Source of the DNA: Phialophora verrucosa
Taxonomy: Eukaryota; Ascomycota; Eurotiomycetes; Chaetothyriales; Herpotrichiellaceae
Direction: 5' to 3'
DNA length: 64,000 bases
NCBI GenBank assembly: GCA_002099365.1
Contig: MSED01000001.1
Span: 1,116,001 to 1,180,000 of the forward strand
How positions within the stretch are numbered: position 1 is the first letter of the stretch; each line of letters begins with the position of its first letter. Positions 32,384 through 44,012 of the stretch are shown here, piece after piece. Both the position numbers and the translations under genes were made by a program. The notes beneath the pieces were generated by a model that saw only the letters and a list, made by a program, of their open reading frames with translations, was not told the origin of the DNA and did no database searches.

Positions 32384-33568
32384 TCACTTGGTTGCCTCCT
32401 CTTCTGTCTCACGCCTGATCTGCAGCCCGACCACCTCGCTCAACGCGCGATCCCGAGCCCTCACATCTTCCGGCCCAGGCACCCCGTACGCCCGCAGAGT
32501 CTGCTCCGTGACAACGTCCTTCCAACGCCTCACTCTTGTTTCTTCTTCTTCATCTGGCGCCTCCCCTCCCTGCACACGCTGATCCGGATCGGAATCCATG
32601 GTGACACCACCAGCCTGACGCTGACGATCCACATCCTCCCAAACACCCCTGATCGCCCCGCCTATATTATCCAGAAAGCCAGCCATCCCCCTCTGCCCAC
32701 CGCCGAAGTTATACATCCGGAACGGACCCCCGACGGCCCACCTAGGCCCGAGGCTAGCACGCACGACCTCGTCCAGCTCCTCGACCGAACACACTCCGCG
32801 GGCGACCAGGCTGCACGCCTCGCGGAACAGCACGAACGACAGCCGGTTGGCCACGAAGCCCGCGGTCTCCCTGTGCAGCGTGATCGGGCGATGGATCGGC
32901 GAGATGTCGCGGAAGTAGGCGTCCGCGAAGGCGAGGGCCGCCGCGGACGTGTGCGGCGACGGCACCAGCTCGAGCAGAGGCATCAGGTGCGGCGGGTTGA
33001 ACGGGTGGACGACCAGCAGGCGCGAGCGGGCGGAGAGGATCGTGGCCTCGGACAGTCCGGATGCGGACAACAACACCTCGCTGCCAGAACCAGACGTCGT
33101 CAGGTGCTCCAGCTGCTCGCTCGCCGGGATGCCGCTGGTGCTGGACCACAAGTGCGGCGGCGGCGCGGCGGTCGGGTCTGCGTGGTGGTGGCGCAGCACT
33201 TCCGACCAGGTGGCTTGCTTGAAGGCCAGGTTCTCGGGGCCTTGTTCCTGGATGATAGTCGCGCGCGAGACGGCCTCGGCGAGCGAGCTGCAGAAGCGGA
33301 GGCGGCGCGAGGTGACGAGCGAGGCAACGTCGGGTGGTGCCGCCGCGCTGCTAATACCCCCGGACTCGGCCTCGGATGGCGTCGTGCGAGGCAAATATAG
33401 CGGCAGGATGGTCGCGACGTGGTCCTGCAGGTCCGGCCGCGGGTCGTACACGCTGATCGTGGCGGACGTGTGCGTTAGATGCAGCGCCAGGAAGGAGATG
33501 CCTATGGCGCCGAGGCCGATGAGCGCGATGTGCTGGTCTCCATGGGGCAGGGGGCTGGGGGTCGACAT
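32384..33568 (-). CDS. 3-hydroxyacyl-CoA dehydrogenase family protein (lambda-crystallin type)
   Basis: A single exon of 394 residues from the ATG at 33568. The open frame continues 46 codons upstream, but MSTPSPLPHGDQHIALIGLG places the NAD-binding motif GLGAIG at 18-23, as in the family. The catalytic histidine block VVHPFNPPHLMPLLELVP and the helical C-terminal domain (TAGFVANRLSFVLFREACSLV, then GPRWAVGGPF) are present. Such enzymes oxidise a 3-hydroxy group with NAD+; close relatives include L-gulonate 3-dehydrogenase/lambda-crystallin as well as beta-oxidation enzymes, so the substrate is uncertain. No peroxisomal SKL-type signal ends the protein. Its 3' end lies 170 bp from the VPS15 stop codon in convergent orientation. 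Confidence 0.87.
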   Translation of the reverse strand: MSTPSPLPHGDQHIALIGLGAIGISFLALHLTHTSATISVYDPRPDLQDHVATILPLYLPRTTPSEAESGGISSAAAPPDVASLVTSRRLRFCSSLAEAVSRATIIQEQGPENLAFKQATWSEVLRHHHADPTAAPPPHLWSSTSGIPASEQLEHLTTSGSGSEVLLSASGLSEATILSARSRLLVVHPFNPPHLMPLLELVPSPHTSAAALAFADAYFRDISPIHRPITLHRETAGFVANRLSFVLFREACSLVARGVCSVEELDEVVRASLGPRWAVGGPFRMYNFGGGQRGMAGFLDNIGGAIRGVWEDVDRQRQAGGVTMDSDPDQRVQGGEAPDEEEETRVRRWKDVVTEQTLRAYGVPGPEDVRARDRALSEVVGLQIRRETEEEATK

Positions 33569-34341
33569 TGTCAAAGAAGAGAGACGAGTGAGTCTCCTGC
33601 CTGGGTATGAATAGAAATAGCCAGTAGCTGCCCTTTTGAAATAGAAGATCGTCTTCTCCCGCCAGCCAGGTCGCGTGGGCCGCTTCCTCGCGAGGCTGAA
33701 TGTCAATGGGCAGCAAGATGATGGATCTTTGTACGGTTTCTAGCCGCTGATACCGTCCGGTCCAACCAACCAACCCTACTGACTGACTCTATCCTCGACG
33801 CTCCCACTCCAATGCAGCGTTCGTCTGCCGCGCGATCAGCGGCTACTGGTTGTCTGGATCTCGTCACTCCGCGGATGGCGGTTACGTCGCCGGTAACATG
33901 CTGTGACGCCGAACGCTACGACTGTGCATGGAGATGGTTCGACGCCTGGTTCGAGCCGAGAGAATTGGAGTTCGGTCCTCGGCACAATTGATATGACCAT
34001 GGGATCCCGAGTATCGCCCGCTATCTTCTCTTACGAGCAAGCGGGATTCAGTAAATGAATTGAGCCATCTTATTGAGACATAATCTGTCGTCCTGGGCAA
34101 ATACAGGACGAAGAATGTGGTAGAGAGCCAACAGCCACACCGAGAATTACAAATAAACCTCAAACAATCATACACTGAAAAGCCCAGTCATTGCCTTGTT
34201 ATCCATGACAAATTTAGGCTCCCCCCAACGTCCCTCAGAACAGACAAGTAAATAAAAAGCCGTTTGGGCACTACGCCAATGCTCCTTGCCACTGAACCCA
34301 GATCCACGCCATGCAAAAGGTTTCGGTCACAATCTGTCGTT
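33569..34341. other. intergenic region between dehydrogenase and DENN genes
   Basis: 773 bp that include the promoter of the minus-strand dehydrogenase (from 33569 up) and the 3' end of the DENN gene. Short CCAA and CTGA words repeat near 33765-33790. No gene seen. Confidence 0.6.
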
Positions 34342-37234
34342 TCATGCCTCCAAGACTCGGCTCAGGCTAGCAACTCGCCCGATCGGTTGCTTGACAACCT
34401 CGTCGGCGGCAACTTCGCCCTTCACGCTCCCGGTCCCATTGGCAGTACTCGCATGAGCACGTTCAGCGTCATCATCCTCCACGATCTTGGTCCGCTCAGG
34501 GCCGCGGGTGTTGTGGTTCAAAGACTCCCGGGCGGTATAGTTCGTGGGCGCGGTACTAGCCATACTCAGTGCGGTACTGGATCGCTGATGGACTAGATCT
34601 GGAGTAGGTGGGATTGAGCTCCGTTCGCTCTGCGGTGTCAGATGGCCGGTGCCTGAACTCCGAGAGTCAGGGGCAGCCTGATCAATCGGCGATAGGTTAT
34701 CGCTGTTTTGTCGGGTGTGGCTCGCTGACGACGGCGCCCCAGCTTCATCGCCCTCGGCCTGCTCGTCATCCTCGATCTCAGCAGCTTCGTTTGCGAGCTG
34801 AAGACCCTCGACGGCTGCAGCACACTGCTCGCTGATGTTGCGAATAATATCCGCAATGGCATCCGTCTTGTCACGGAGATGACGATCCGCAACATCGGAC
34901 ATGCTGAGCTCCGAGTAGCGCTTGCTGGCTCTCTTGCTGGTAGCCAGGAGCTTAGTCTCCATTTGAGGTGTGACATCTTGCCCGTCGATCGATGCTGACC
35001 TCGATTGTCGCAACGACGCCCGCTTGGTGACATTCTTGAGACTTTCGCCGTCTTCGGTGATTTCGTCTTGCTCCTCTTCGTCTTCTTCCTCGACCTCGTC
35101 GTCGTACCCTTCGTGGATGTATTCAGCCAGCTCTGAAGCAGACCCAATCGAACGAACAATGTGTTCCATGTGATGCGTTTGACCGGTGATGAGGGATCGG
35201 AGATGGAGAACCACACGCTGGGCTTCGTCTCGTTGTCTCTGCAGGGTCTGATTGGTGTGCTGCAGGGCTGCGATTTCTTTTCTGTTCCGGCCCCGCTCCT
35301 TCTCGAGGTCCTCAGCAATGCCCTGTTGCAGGACAAGTGCTTCGAGAGCGTTGTCACGCTGTCTCTCTGTGCCAGATAAGCGAAGAGCAAGGCGGGCAGC
35401 GTCTTCTTTCTGCTGGTCAATGAGGCCAGTAAGTCTGCGGTTCTCCCGCTTGTGAGATTCAATCTTGACGCGGAGTTCAGCCAATTCCTTGTTGAGGGAT
35501 TCGACGAAAGCCTGGAATTTCTGAAACTGCAGCTTCCACGTCTCGACTTCCTGCTCGAGGTAGTTGTTGCGCTTGGCGACCTTTGCAAGTTCGGTATCCA
35601 TGCGTCCTTTCAGGTTGATGAAGTCTTGCCACGCTTCGAGCGCGTCGCGGGAGTATTGGTTACGTTCTCGAACAATCTCGTTCATGTGTCTCATAGAGAT
35701 CTTGGTCATCAGCGGTTTCTTCATCGAACCACCGAAAAGGGCTTTGACCCCCGTGTTGCGGCCTAGCTTCTCGCAGACGTGGTCCATGACGGCCATAACG
35801 GCGTCCTGATTCCACCATGAGGGGTCTTGCACGCTCTCGACTTCGCCGCGCAGGACGATAATCTGACCGGCGGGGATGAGCTTGCCACCTCCATAGGCAG
35901 ACTTCAGGTGCTGTGGCACACCGCTGATCTCAACGTCACTGTTCAAGGCTTGGGTCAGACGGTTGATGAACTTTGTTCGCTGGCCGGCGGTCAAAACGTT
36001 CGGAGGATGATCAGTGATGACCAGGTTGCGATCCAGATCAACCAGCAGGGCATCCTTGGGAGGCTGGAAGAGTGACCGGCACTCGGTGGTAATACCTAGG
36101 ATGTATGGCCCAGGTTCCTGCACCATCTCGCTGGCGTTTCGTGCATGTACGACAGGCACATACAGCCCGCTCCACTCGTACACCCGGACGCAGAATCTGA
36201 CGGTTTCCGCTGCGATTGTGAGCATGGCTGGGTGGTGACTGGTGAGGATAATGCGGCGAGTGGGTGAGACAGCAGCCTCAATGAGCCCGACAATGTTGGG
36301 AATGCTCAAGCAGCAATACAGGGGCCACATGTTGAAATTCTGGAACCCGGTCGGCGAAGAGGGGAACTGGTAGCAAAGAGCGTAGTCCTTCATGTCGATA
36401 CGCACCAGGTCGTTAAGTCGTGGAGCGGGAAAGCTGAGGATTCTAGACACCTCCTCCGCGTGGAACAGGTTGGTAGCCTTGTTCCAGTGAATCCACATCC
36501 CCCGCAAGTAATCACCCAACAGGTTGTACAGAGGGTATCTCGAGAGAAAACTCAGGCAGTATGGGATCCAGTATGTTTCGTCTGCGACGTCCCTGTAGTC
36601 TGTTTCTGTCTTGCGACGCAAATCCCGAATGGTCTCGGCCCGCTTCTCGTCGGCTCGTGACCATACTCGCAGGGCAATGCCATACAGAGTGTGCTGTGAA
36701 TCCTGTTGGAGGACGAATGAGTGGTGGACACAATGTGGCTGGCTCCTGCCGGTGCAGATTTCAACGTCATGTGGAAAGCACGCCTGGAGATGGGTCAGTA
36801 ACGAAGCCTGCACGTCTGCTCGCGGTAGCACCTACCCTCATGGCACTGTGTAGAGCTCTGGCAATTTCGTTGTCGGTCTCCAACCTCGGGCTGCTGCCCA
36901 AAATCTCGGGGAGCCAGAACTGCCCGACAGCTCCCTTCATGTGTTGGATCTTGCCGTGAGTTGGAGGAGGAGCCTTGACCCATTGTGAAGGTTCCCTGCC
37001 GACACCGCACACCATATACGCATGGGTCAAGGTCTTGGGGGTCGGGCGATTGTTGGACTTTGCCAATGTCGACGGCAGAGGCTGGGTGATGCGGGAGTGC
37101 AAAGACGAAGTACGGCTGGGGACGATGGCGTTGTCGACTGTCTGTTCGCGTGTCGCCGGGCGGTTTGTATCGCGAGTCTGAGGACGGGCAGCCATTGAAG
37201 TCATAGAGGTGTGAGCCCTCAGTGATGGACCCAT
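34342..37234 (-). CDS. DENN-domain protein with C-terminal coiled coil
   Basis: Two exons, 37234-36836 and 36783-34342, separated by a 52-nt phase-0 intron, give about 946 residues. The splice joins ALHSAMR to ACFPHDVEICTGR within the upstream DENN module. The core DENN segment includes WIPYCLSFLSRYPLYNLLGDYLRG, MWPLYCCLSIPNIVGLIEAAV and RRIILTSHHPAML. A long coiled coil follows (about 520-700; ELRVKIESHKRENRRLTGLI is typical), then an acidic stretch and a Ser-rich end. DENN proteins are usually GDP-GTP exchange factors for Rab GTPases. The start is uncertain: ATGs at 37204 and 37195 are in frame. The target Rab is unknown. A TBC-domain GAP lies 11 kb away. Confidence 0.85.
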
Positions 37235-39915
37235 GGTTTCCGACAGAAAGGAACAGTCCTGCCAGTTATCCGTACCAGTCGGACTTGGGTATCTCTGCCA
37301 AGGGGGTACTTCTCTTTCCCTTCACAAGTCAAGCCCAGCGAAGACGTTGTGGCACAGAGGTAAGGAGCCCCACGGTGGTGAAGAAGACAAAAGAAGTTCA
37401 ACGGTCGAAACCCGTTGCCAGATAGAAGAACGACACCACACCAAGCTGCGGATGTAGATCGCAGGGAGGTCTCGGGCTAAAGTGAGGAGGGAGATTGAAA
37501 TTGTCGCGTCGGCCACCTCAAGCTGCAAGATTTCAGGAGTGCATCTGGCATGAGAAGCGAAGGAAAGCGTGACAAGAGGTGTCAGGCCAAGCGGACCGGA
37601 CGCACATCAGGGTGCCCACCACACGCGAGACCAGCACCAGTGGCTCGCTGTAGGCTCCGGATACGCAGCTAGCAACAAGAGGCTTACAGGGGTCAGGTTT
37701 CTCGTCTGCGCTGGCTTTGTTGCTTTTGGGAGCTCTCGAGCATAGCCGGGGATGGAGCTGCACCCAGCTGGGACGGCCGTTGATGGCCTTCCAGATGGTC
37801 GGTCGACGGATTCAATGGTTCAGGTGTACTAAGTAGGGTTCGGGTTTAGGACTCTCTCGCGCATCATGATGGACTAAACGCAGACGTCAAGAGAAATTGA
37901 ACTGGAAGCCCATGCCCGCCCAACTGGCTGCGAATCATGCTTGCCGGGAAGCACCACAGAACAAGTACCTCGTATAGCTGCACGACCTCTGATTTATTGG
38001 TGGCCTGCGCAGGCTCTTTACCAACTACGATTACTTGTTAGCCTTTCAGGCTTTTGGGGCTCCCGTCTAAGTCTAGCCAGGGGAGTGTGTTCAGTAGAAA
38101 CCAACCAGGTCAAGCTGGCCGTCCACACCCACGGAGTCGAGCCAGTCTTGGTTGATCTGCCCCTGGTGTCATGCCGACCCCTGCCAATCTCGCTCCCCGC
38201 CTGGCCTCAATTTTGGCTTCAGCTGCACCTTCCCCACTTGTCTGTGATGAGCCTGGGAAATGCACGAAAGGAGGGACGGACATGTGCTGGCACTCGGCAC
38301 GAGATAGAGAAACAGATAGAGAAACAGCAGCAGTTGCAGCAGGAATTTTCACCTCTCCGTCACAGGCTGGCACCCGGCTTTCCGTGCATTCATCGAGTCA
38401 GCGCATAAACCTGCGATTCTCGCTTCTGCGTGCCTCAGGGGCCACGGCACTCCTCCCCGGTGTTGGTGGTTGTTCCGCTGCTTCTTTTCGGGCTGAGGCG
38501 TAACATTTTAAACCTTCTGCTGCCCCTCAAAACTTCCCGTTTGACGGCACTACGGCACTACGGCGCCACTTTCCTCCCAGAAGCTCTCGACCAAATTCTA
38601 CTCCGTACTTGACACTGACACCTGCGACATTCGCCATGTCGATCTCGAGCAAGATGTCACAGGCGGAATGCACCATATTTCTCCTTGCAGTGATTTTCGC
38701 ATGGCCTTGGAAATTGTGAAGGCTGCAACGGTCCGATTGACCGGAAACGTCTGCACAGGGAGCATCATCATTCCGCATGGAAAACGCCATGTTTTGAGTC
38801 GTGACATCAACATTTCGTCCAGAGCAAAACCCCAGACAAGTGGTGGGTGGCTTCTATGTTGCAGCCATGTGCTGTCAAACAGTGGACCAAGACGCAATTG
38901 GTGTTGAGTTCAGGAACGCTGCATTTCTCCGCGCTCCCGCGTGAACCTTGTCAGCTTTTTGAGAGCCTGATGTCCAACAGCACGTAGCAGGCTATCACGC
39001 CATGGAAGTCAAAATTCTGATGGTGGCCTTCTATCCTCCAGCGGCATCACTTCAGTACGTCAAATCCGTGTCGATTCTCGACTCATTGACGCAAAGGCAG
39101 TAATACCTCTGCCGGCATCACGCTTGTAGACAGTTGGACCGAATTGGAATACGACGAGATTAAGCATATTCTTCCGGTCGCCTCGCAGGGACGCCAACCT
39201 GCTGTTGTCCGACTTGTTTCACACCAGGCTGAATATCCATTCCATCCTGCAGCACATCCCTGACACCCCTTCGTCGGTCAAATATGTCGTACCGGTCATG
39301 ACTTCTTTCCAAGTTCCAAAATAGGGGCGTCGTATTGGCATACATACTCCGCAGCCGAAATGCTGATGCGTCGATTACGGAGTATGGATGCGCTATGCAA
39401 TCTGTAGTGCATCATGCAAAGCATGTGGTGATCTTGTTCCGCTTGCCGAGGATGACTGCATGCAGAGCAAGTGCAATGCAAGATTCCACATGAGTCTATA
39501 GACCTGATCTGCAGAATCCCCGCTGAGAATGCTGCGATGCAAGCGATGTGCTCGACAGAACCCTATCTGTAAGTCTACCGGGATGTTGATTTCCATTAAC
39601 AATGGGGCAGGGGATCTAGAGTGAGCATTAGGGTTTATGCTTCTTACCTCTAGAAGGAAGTCGAGGAATCCTCCTGCGGAGGTGCCCCTGAATCCTTGGC
39701 CCTAGACAGCCCCGCCGCATACTGCGTGCTCTCTGGCGTGCTCAAACTGGTCGTATCAGCTGGGTGGACAACTTGTCGACGACGTGGACACGCGCCTTGC
39801 GAAGCATCTGCTAGCGAGCGACATGTTATTCGTCGCGCCTTGATTGTTACGCCCATCTAGAGGCGATGCATGTGGCCCAAATACCGTGGGAACTCAGTGT
39901 ATAGTCTGCTCCAAT
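37235..39915. other. 2.7-kb gene-free stretch
   Basis: The longest stretch without a supportable gene. Open frames reach 155 codons (37941-38408, +) but have no recognisable domain, overlap frames on the other strand and lack codon-like character. A small duplicated word (GATAGAGAAACA, twice) lies near 38304-38330. It marks the change from the conserved block on the left to the regulator-rich block on the right. Relics too decayed to recognise, or a noncoding RNA, cannot be excluded. Confidence 0.55.
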
Positions 39916-41253
39916 TCATGACAGTGTCAGTCCAGCCATTATTGATGGCCACCGCATTAGCTCCTGATACTCCCGAGGTAAGATATCCCGAATTCCCTGG
40001 ATCTCCCTTTTGGGTGTTTTGCCAATCCACCAGACTGAAGGATACCTGGCCATGAGCGCGAAGTAATGCGCAAGAATCACCAATGCGCGCGGCCTCTTCA
40101 CTTCCACAAGCTCAACAAACCCCCTCGGAACGAAGGTTGCGAAGGAGATGATCTTACGAGCGACGATGTATACGGGTTCGTCCTCTTCGACCGACTGGTG
40201 GATATAGCCAACGTAGGAAAGTGTCTTCTCATATATATCCCGGGTCTCTTGATCCAAGTATCCGATCTCTGGTTCCAGGATTTTATAGAAAGGTTTCACG
40301 TTCGCCTTGTCGAAGAGAACTTTAACATCGAACACAGGAGGTGCGTTGATGAACATCCACATCTTCGAGGACGTGTCTTGCTTAAGGAGTTCCTTTGCCG
40401 TGCGCAAGACTGTTCCTGCCCCAGTGCCCAGGCGCAACCATTCCATAGGCGGCGCGTATGGCTCAAGTTGCCGCTTCCACAATCTCGCAACGGAAGTGAT
40501 CAGCAGCAGCATGGCGGCGAAACAGACTGAATCTGCGTTCTCGACATTCAGCTTCGCCACGGCCGTGTGTTGCTCCCGAAGCGCAAGGCCTAAGTACACA
40601 TCTGCCGCAACGGCGAGTTCGGAATCTTCTGCTTCACTCCGAAGAAGATGGCAGGCCGAGCAGGCGAACATCATGGCCAGGACGTTATCGTACTGTAGGG
40701 CCATATGAGGCACATGCTGTCCCCACGCTGTGACAAGATGGGAGTTTGCAACTTCGGGAAATGGATTTGCCAGGTATTCCGCCCAGTGGTTCATGAGTCG
40801 CAGCTCGAGCATGCGCCGGGCCTTTGATTCAGGAAGATCCACAACATTCTCAATGTTGGCGATGTCTGCGAGAGGCGCCGATGAGGCTGCTCTTCCCGAC
40901 TCTACGTCGTTAACTTCTGTGGCTAGGCGAGCGATACTTGGCGGATTTGAGTCTTCCGGAGGAGTAGGTGGTGGGCAAGTCACAAGAGGCTCACTGCTGA
41001 ATGTACAGGTGACGTTGCGCGATTGGCAATTCCGACAGACGGGTCGCCGTTCATCGCACTTGGGTTGATGTCAGTTCGGTGTCTCGATTGACCAAATACC
41101 ATACGACTCGTAAACGGAATAAAGGCTCACCTTCACCCGGCGTGTCCGACACGTTTGGCAACCAGTCCGAGACTTTCGGTGAAAGGCTTTTGTGATACGA
41201 CGGATGGGCTGTAACACGCCGCTGGGAGTGACCTCCTCGGGATCAGCCATCAA
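39916..41253 (-). CDS. Zn2Cys6 transcription factor
   Basis: Two exons, 41253-41131 and 41058-39916, with a 72-nt intron, give 421 residues. The zinc cluster is complete only after splicing: C32, C35, C42, C49, C52 and C59 in a CX2CX6CX6CX2CX6C pattern. The intron falls exactly before the third cysteine. A basic segment (RRITKAFHRKSRTGC) precedes it. The rest is a compact fungal-specific regulatory domain of the Fungal_trans_2 type (RALVILAHYFALMARYPSVWW near the end is characteristic). Such proteins bind CGG-based sites and often control neighbouring catabolic or secondary-metabolism genes. The candidate isomerase/monooxygenase genes begin 3.6 kb away, but a regulatory link is inference. Confidence 0.9.
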
Positions 41254-42376
41254 ACAAGTTTAGCAATGTGAACCTTAGCAAGTTCTTGGTCTGGTAGAGT
41301 AAGTTGGTGCCTTTCGGTTCGGGAGTTCATGATGGACGACACGGACAAACGCCGGCGGACCGCAATTTCGTGCAGGGATGATATTCATTGCCTTGACATG
41401 AGGTCTGCAGCTCCAAGACGGGGGTCTATCCATTTCACCAGTCCAGCAATGACTCTGCTCGTCGTAGATTGGGAAGGAGGTTCCTGTCCAAGCGCCATAT
41501 CCGGGGGAGCATCTCTCAAGCCCAAGCAAGCCCGCTTGGCGGCGAAAGCGTCGTGGGGACTGCTCGCCAGCTCTCGTTGGGGCGCGCCCAGACCACGCCG
41601 CTTTTAGGATATCTGCTCACCTCGTCACTCATGCTCTTCTCACCTTCAACCCACTTTACACTCACCTTCTCTCACCGTCGCCTTTGACGGGCCTGTTCTT
41701 CCCGTCCCTCTGCAGTCCCGTCTCTACTCCCCTCCACTCGACCAGAATCTAAAGTTAGCAGGCGGTCCGATGTCGTCCTGGACTGGTTCTGAATCCTCAC
41801 TACGGCTTCAGATCCTCCCAATGAAATGCGCCATGAGGTTTGTGGTCTCCCCCTCCATGAAGTACAAAAAGGAGTCGAGATCCGACTCCTAGTCCTCCCG
41901 CCATTGTTTCTCCATCGTTAGGACCCTCGAGGGCCCCGATCGTTCCTTCTGCCTTCTGCCGCCCTCATGAGTAGGCGACGGATATCACGGACCACCCGTG
42001 AGGTTGAGCAAGGGCAATGGATCCCGACAGGAGGCACATACCAAAGTTAACAGGGTCCGCAGCGCATAGAGGTATCTCTAAGACAAAGAAGGATTAAGAT
42101 CATAAGCGACGTCGTTACGTCTAGTCAGGATCTATCGACCATATTTTCCTAATTATTAGTTCTCAAGCCCTGAGGATCAATAAAAGACTATTGCACAATA
42201 GAGAAGGCGCTCGATCTCCCGAAAAAAGTCTGAATCAAAGCTAAAAGCCTACCCAGCAAAGGCCTCGGGCCAACTCATTCAATGGCTGCATCAATATCAC
42301 CCTCCACCTCCACATAATACTCACGCGCCGAAGGGCACAGACTTATATATTCAGGGTAGCAGAAAGGCATCCATCC
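41254..42376. other. intergenic region with an AT-richer patch
   Basis: 1.1 kb with no supportable gene. A pyrimidine-rich segment (about 41605-41760) is followed by an AT-richer stretch (about 42085-42250) that reads differently from its surroundings. It could be a decayed insertion, but no terminal repeats or coding relic were recognised. Confidence 0.5.
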
Positions 42377-44012
42377 CTATTCCGCAGACGTGGAAATAGA
42401 TTTCTCAGCAATAGCCTGTATCGCAAGGCTCGTCAGTTGGACGTATCGTAGCATAGATTCGTGGTCAGCTTCTGGGGGTGACCTGACTGGATTATAAGGT
42501 ACTCGAGGCTGAAGGCGAGGTCCGTAAGCAATGTAGTTGTGATTGGGATCGTATAGTTCTGGGTACTTTTCAAAGAAGGACGGAATCATATTGAATTCCA
42601 GCATCCTTTCACCCACTTCGATGAGCTTCTTGAATGCACGTAGGGCAAAGCTTCTGGATTCAAAGAGGACTTCGGCGCTAGGTGCTGGAAGGTCACAGGT
42701 CCGGTCTTCGTCACAGGGCGTGTCCTGGAGAGGATCAACCCAGGGAACCTCGTCGTCGCCGTCGTCGTCAGACAGCGCCTGAACGGCGGTATCGTCCAGC
42801 AAGCCGTCCTCATTGACCACCCTTTTCGGCCGCTTGGATGGCGCCATTGCCGTCACCAAGTCCCAGACTCTCAAATGTCCGATGACAGGCTCGATTCCGG
42901 CAACGTACTCGGAAAGATCCACTTGCACACAAAATCCGCAGCCGACGTCGACGACGACTTGATCTAGAAAAGGGTTCGTGGAATGGTGCAGGATCAATCT
43001 CTCACGCATCGACGGCCACGGCATCCAGTCGATAATACATGGGTAGGATACGGACATCTGAAGCCTGGTGGGGCGGTAATTTTCCACTATCCGCAAGTAG
43101 TTTTCGGCGGTTGGGTTAATGCGATAGTTTAGTATCGGAGCAACAGCACGATATGCTTGCGTAAAGGTGAAGAATGCAATGCCGTGCTCCCAGGCCATGT
43201 TGACGAACATGGAAAACATAAAATTCACTGCCTTTGTCAAACTACGCTCCCATCAGCGACCTATTCTACTTCATATGCTGAACAAGGGACGGGAATTCTG
43301 TGAGAATTACCTGGGGACTTGGAGACTTCCTTTGACTTCCGGTTTGACCAGTTCATTCCCGAAGGAATACTCTACCGCGGACAGATGATCGGAAAAGGGA
43401 GAATTCGTCCGGCGGAGGCAGCCGACCGGTCCTTGTAATAAAACCGGTCCTGAGTCCATGATTTTGGAATAGGCCTCAAAACCCATGTAGTCCAGTCGAC
43501 ACAGCTGGGGCTGGGACAAAGGCGACGACATTTGGGGGCTTGCTTTTGCCAAAGCAAGATGAATTTGCTGAGCGGGCGTTGCTTGGGCAGATTCTACCGT
43601 TGGTCCACGATGCTCTCGAGTGTGTCTTGAAGACGCCCTGGACGGAGTTTGAGGTTGGTCTCTGTTCATTTCAGGCTATATCCCGTTATTTCCAAGCTTC
43701 TGCAATGGGCATGAGGGGATTTTACCGATGTGGACCACAAGAAATCGGCGGTGGTCTGGGACAAATTGTGCATCTTCAGAGACAGGCTCTGGATTGTCTG
43801 TTGACACAGCAATAATCTATTTCTGAGCTCTTGGTTTCGGCCTTCAGATCAGACAGCTCCTGAGAGTCGGTTACAGAAGTGCTGTCGAGCATTCTCTCAA
43901 GCTGCTTGATCCGATGACTTTGTCTCGCTCGAAAAGCCCTTTGCGACAGCCTATTTCGCAGTTTCTTCGCGTCGCCTAGTGTCTGACTCTTACGCCCCGG
44001 GCCTTCATCCAT
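42377..44012 (-). CDS. Yap-like bZIP / DUF3425 transcription factor, apparently frameshifted
   Basis: Exon 1 (44012-43726) encodes a basic region with RNRLSQRAFRARQ, the Yap-type signature, and the start of the zipper. After DLKAE the frame breaks: the expected zipper continuation (QELRNRLLLCQQTIQSL) is open only in another frame, as if one A were missing from AAA at 43835-43837. Assuming that one-base loss, a consistent model is exon 2 at 43567-43311 (QIHLALAKASPQMSS, PQLCRLDYMGFEAYSKIMD) and exon 3 at 43241-42377, with a 69-nt phase-2 intron between them. Exon 3 holds DUF3425 (IIDWMPWPSMRERLILHHS). The intact length would be about 469 residues. The 158-nt first intron (43568-43725) is the least certain part. 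Either the gene is a young pseudogene or the deletion is a homopolymer sequencing error. Confidence 0.7.

Noticed and set aside
33945..33960. GGTTCGAGCC, resembling a tRNA B box
   Set aside because: No A box or cloverleaf stems at the right distance upstream.
37941..38408. 155-codon open frame in the gene-free stretch
   Set aside because: No recognisable domain, overlapped by frames on the other strand, no splice partners.
43662..43725. 64-nt intron in the bZIP gene with acceptor at 43662
   Set aside because: The splice site looks good but leads to a frame that soon stops; the longer intron ending at 43568 keeps the conserved frame.
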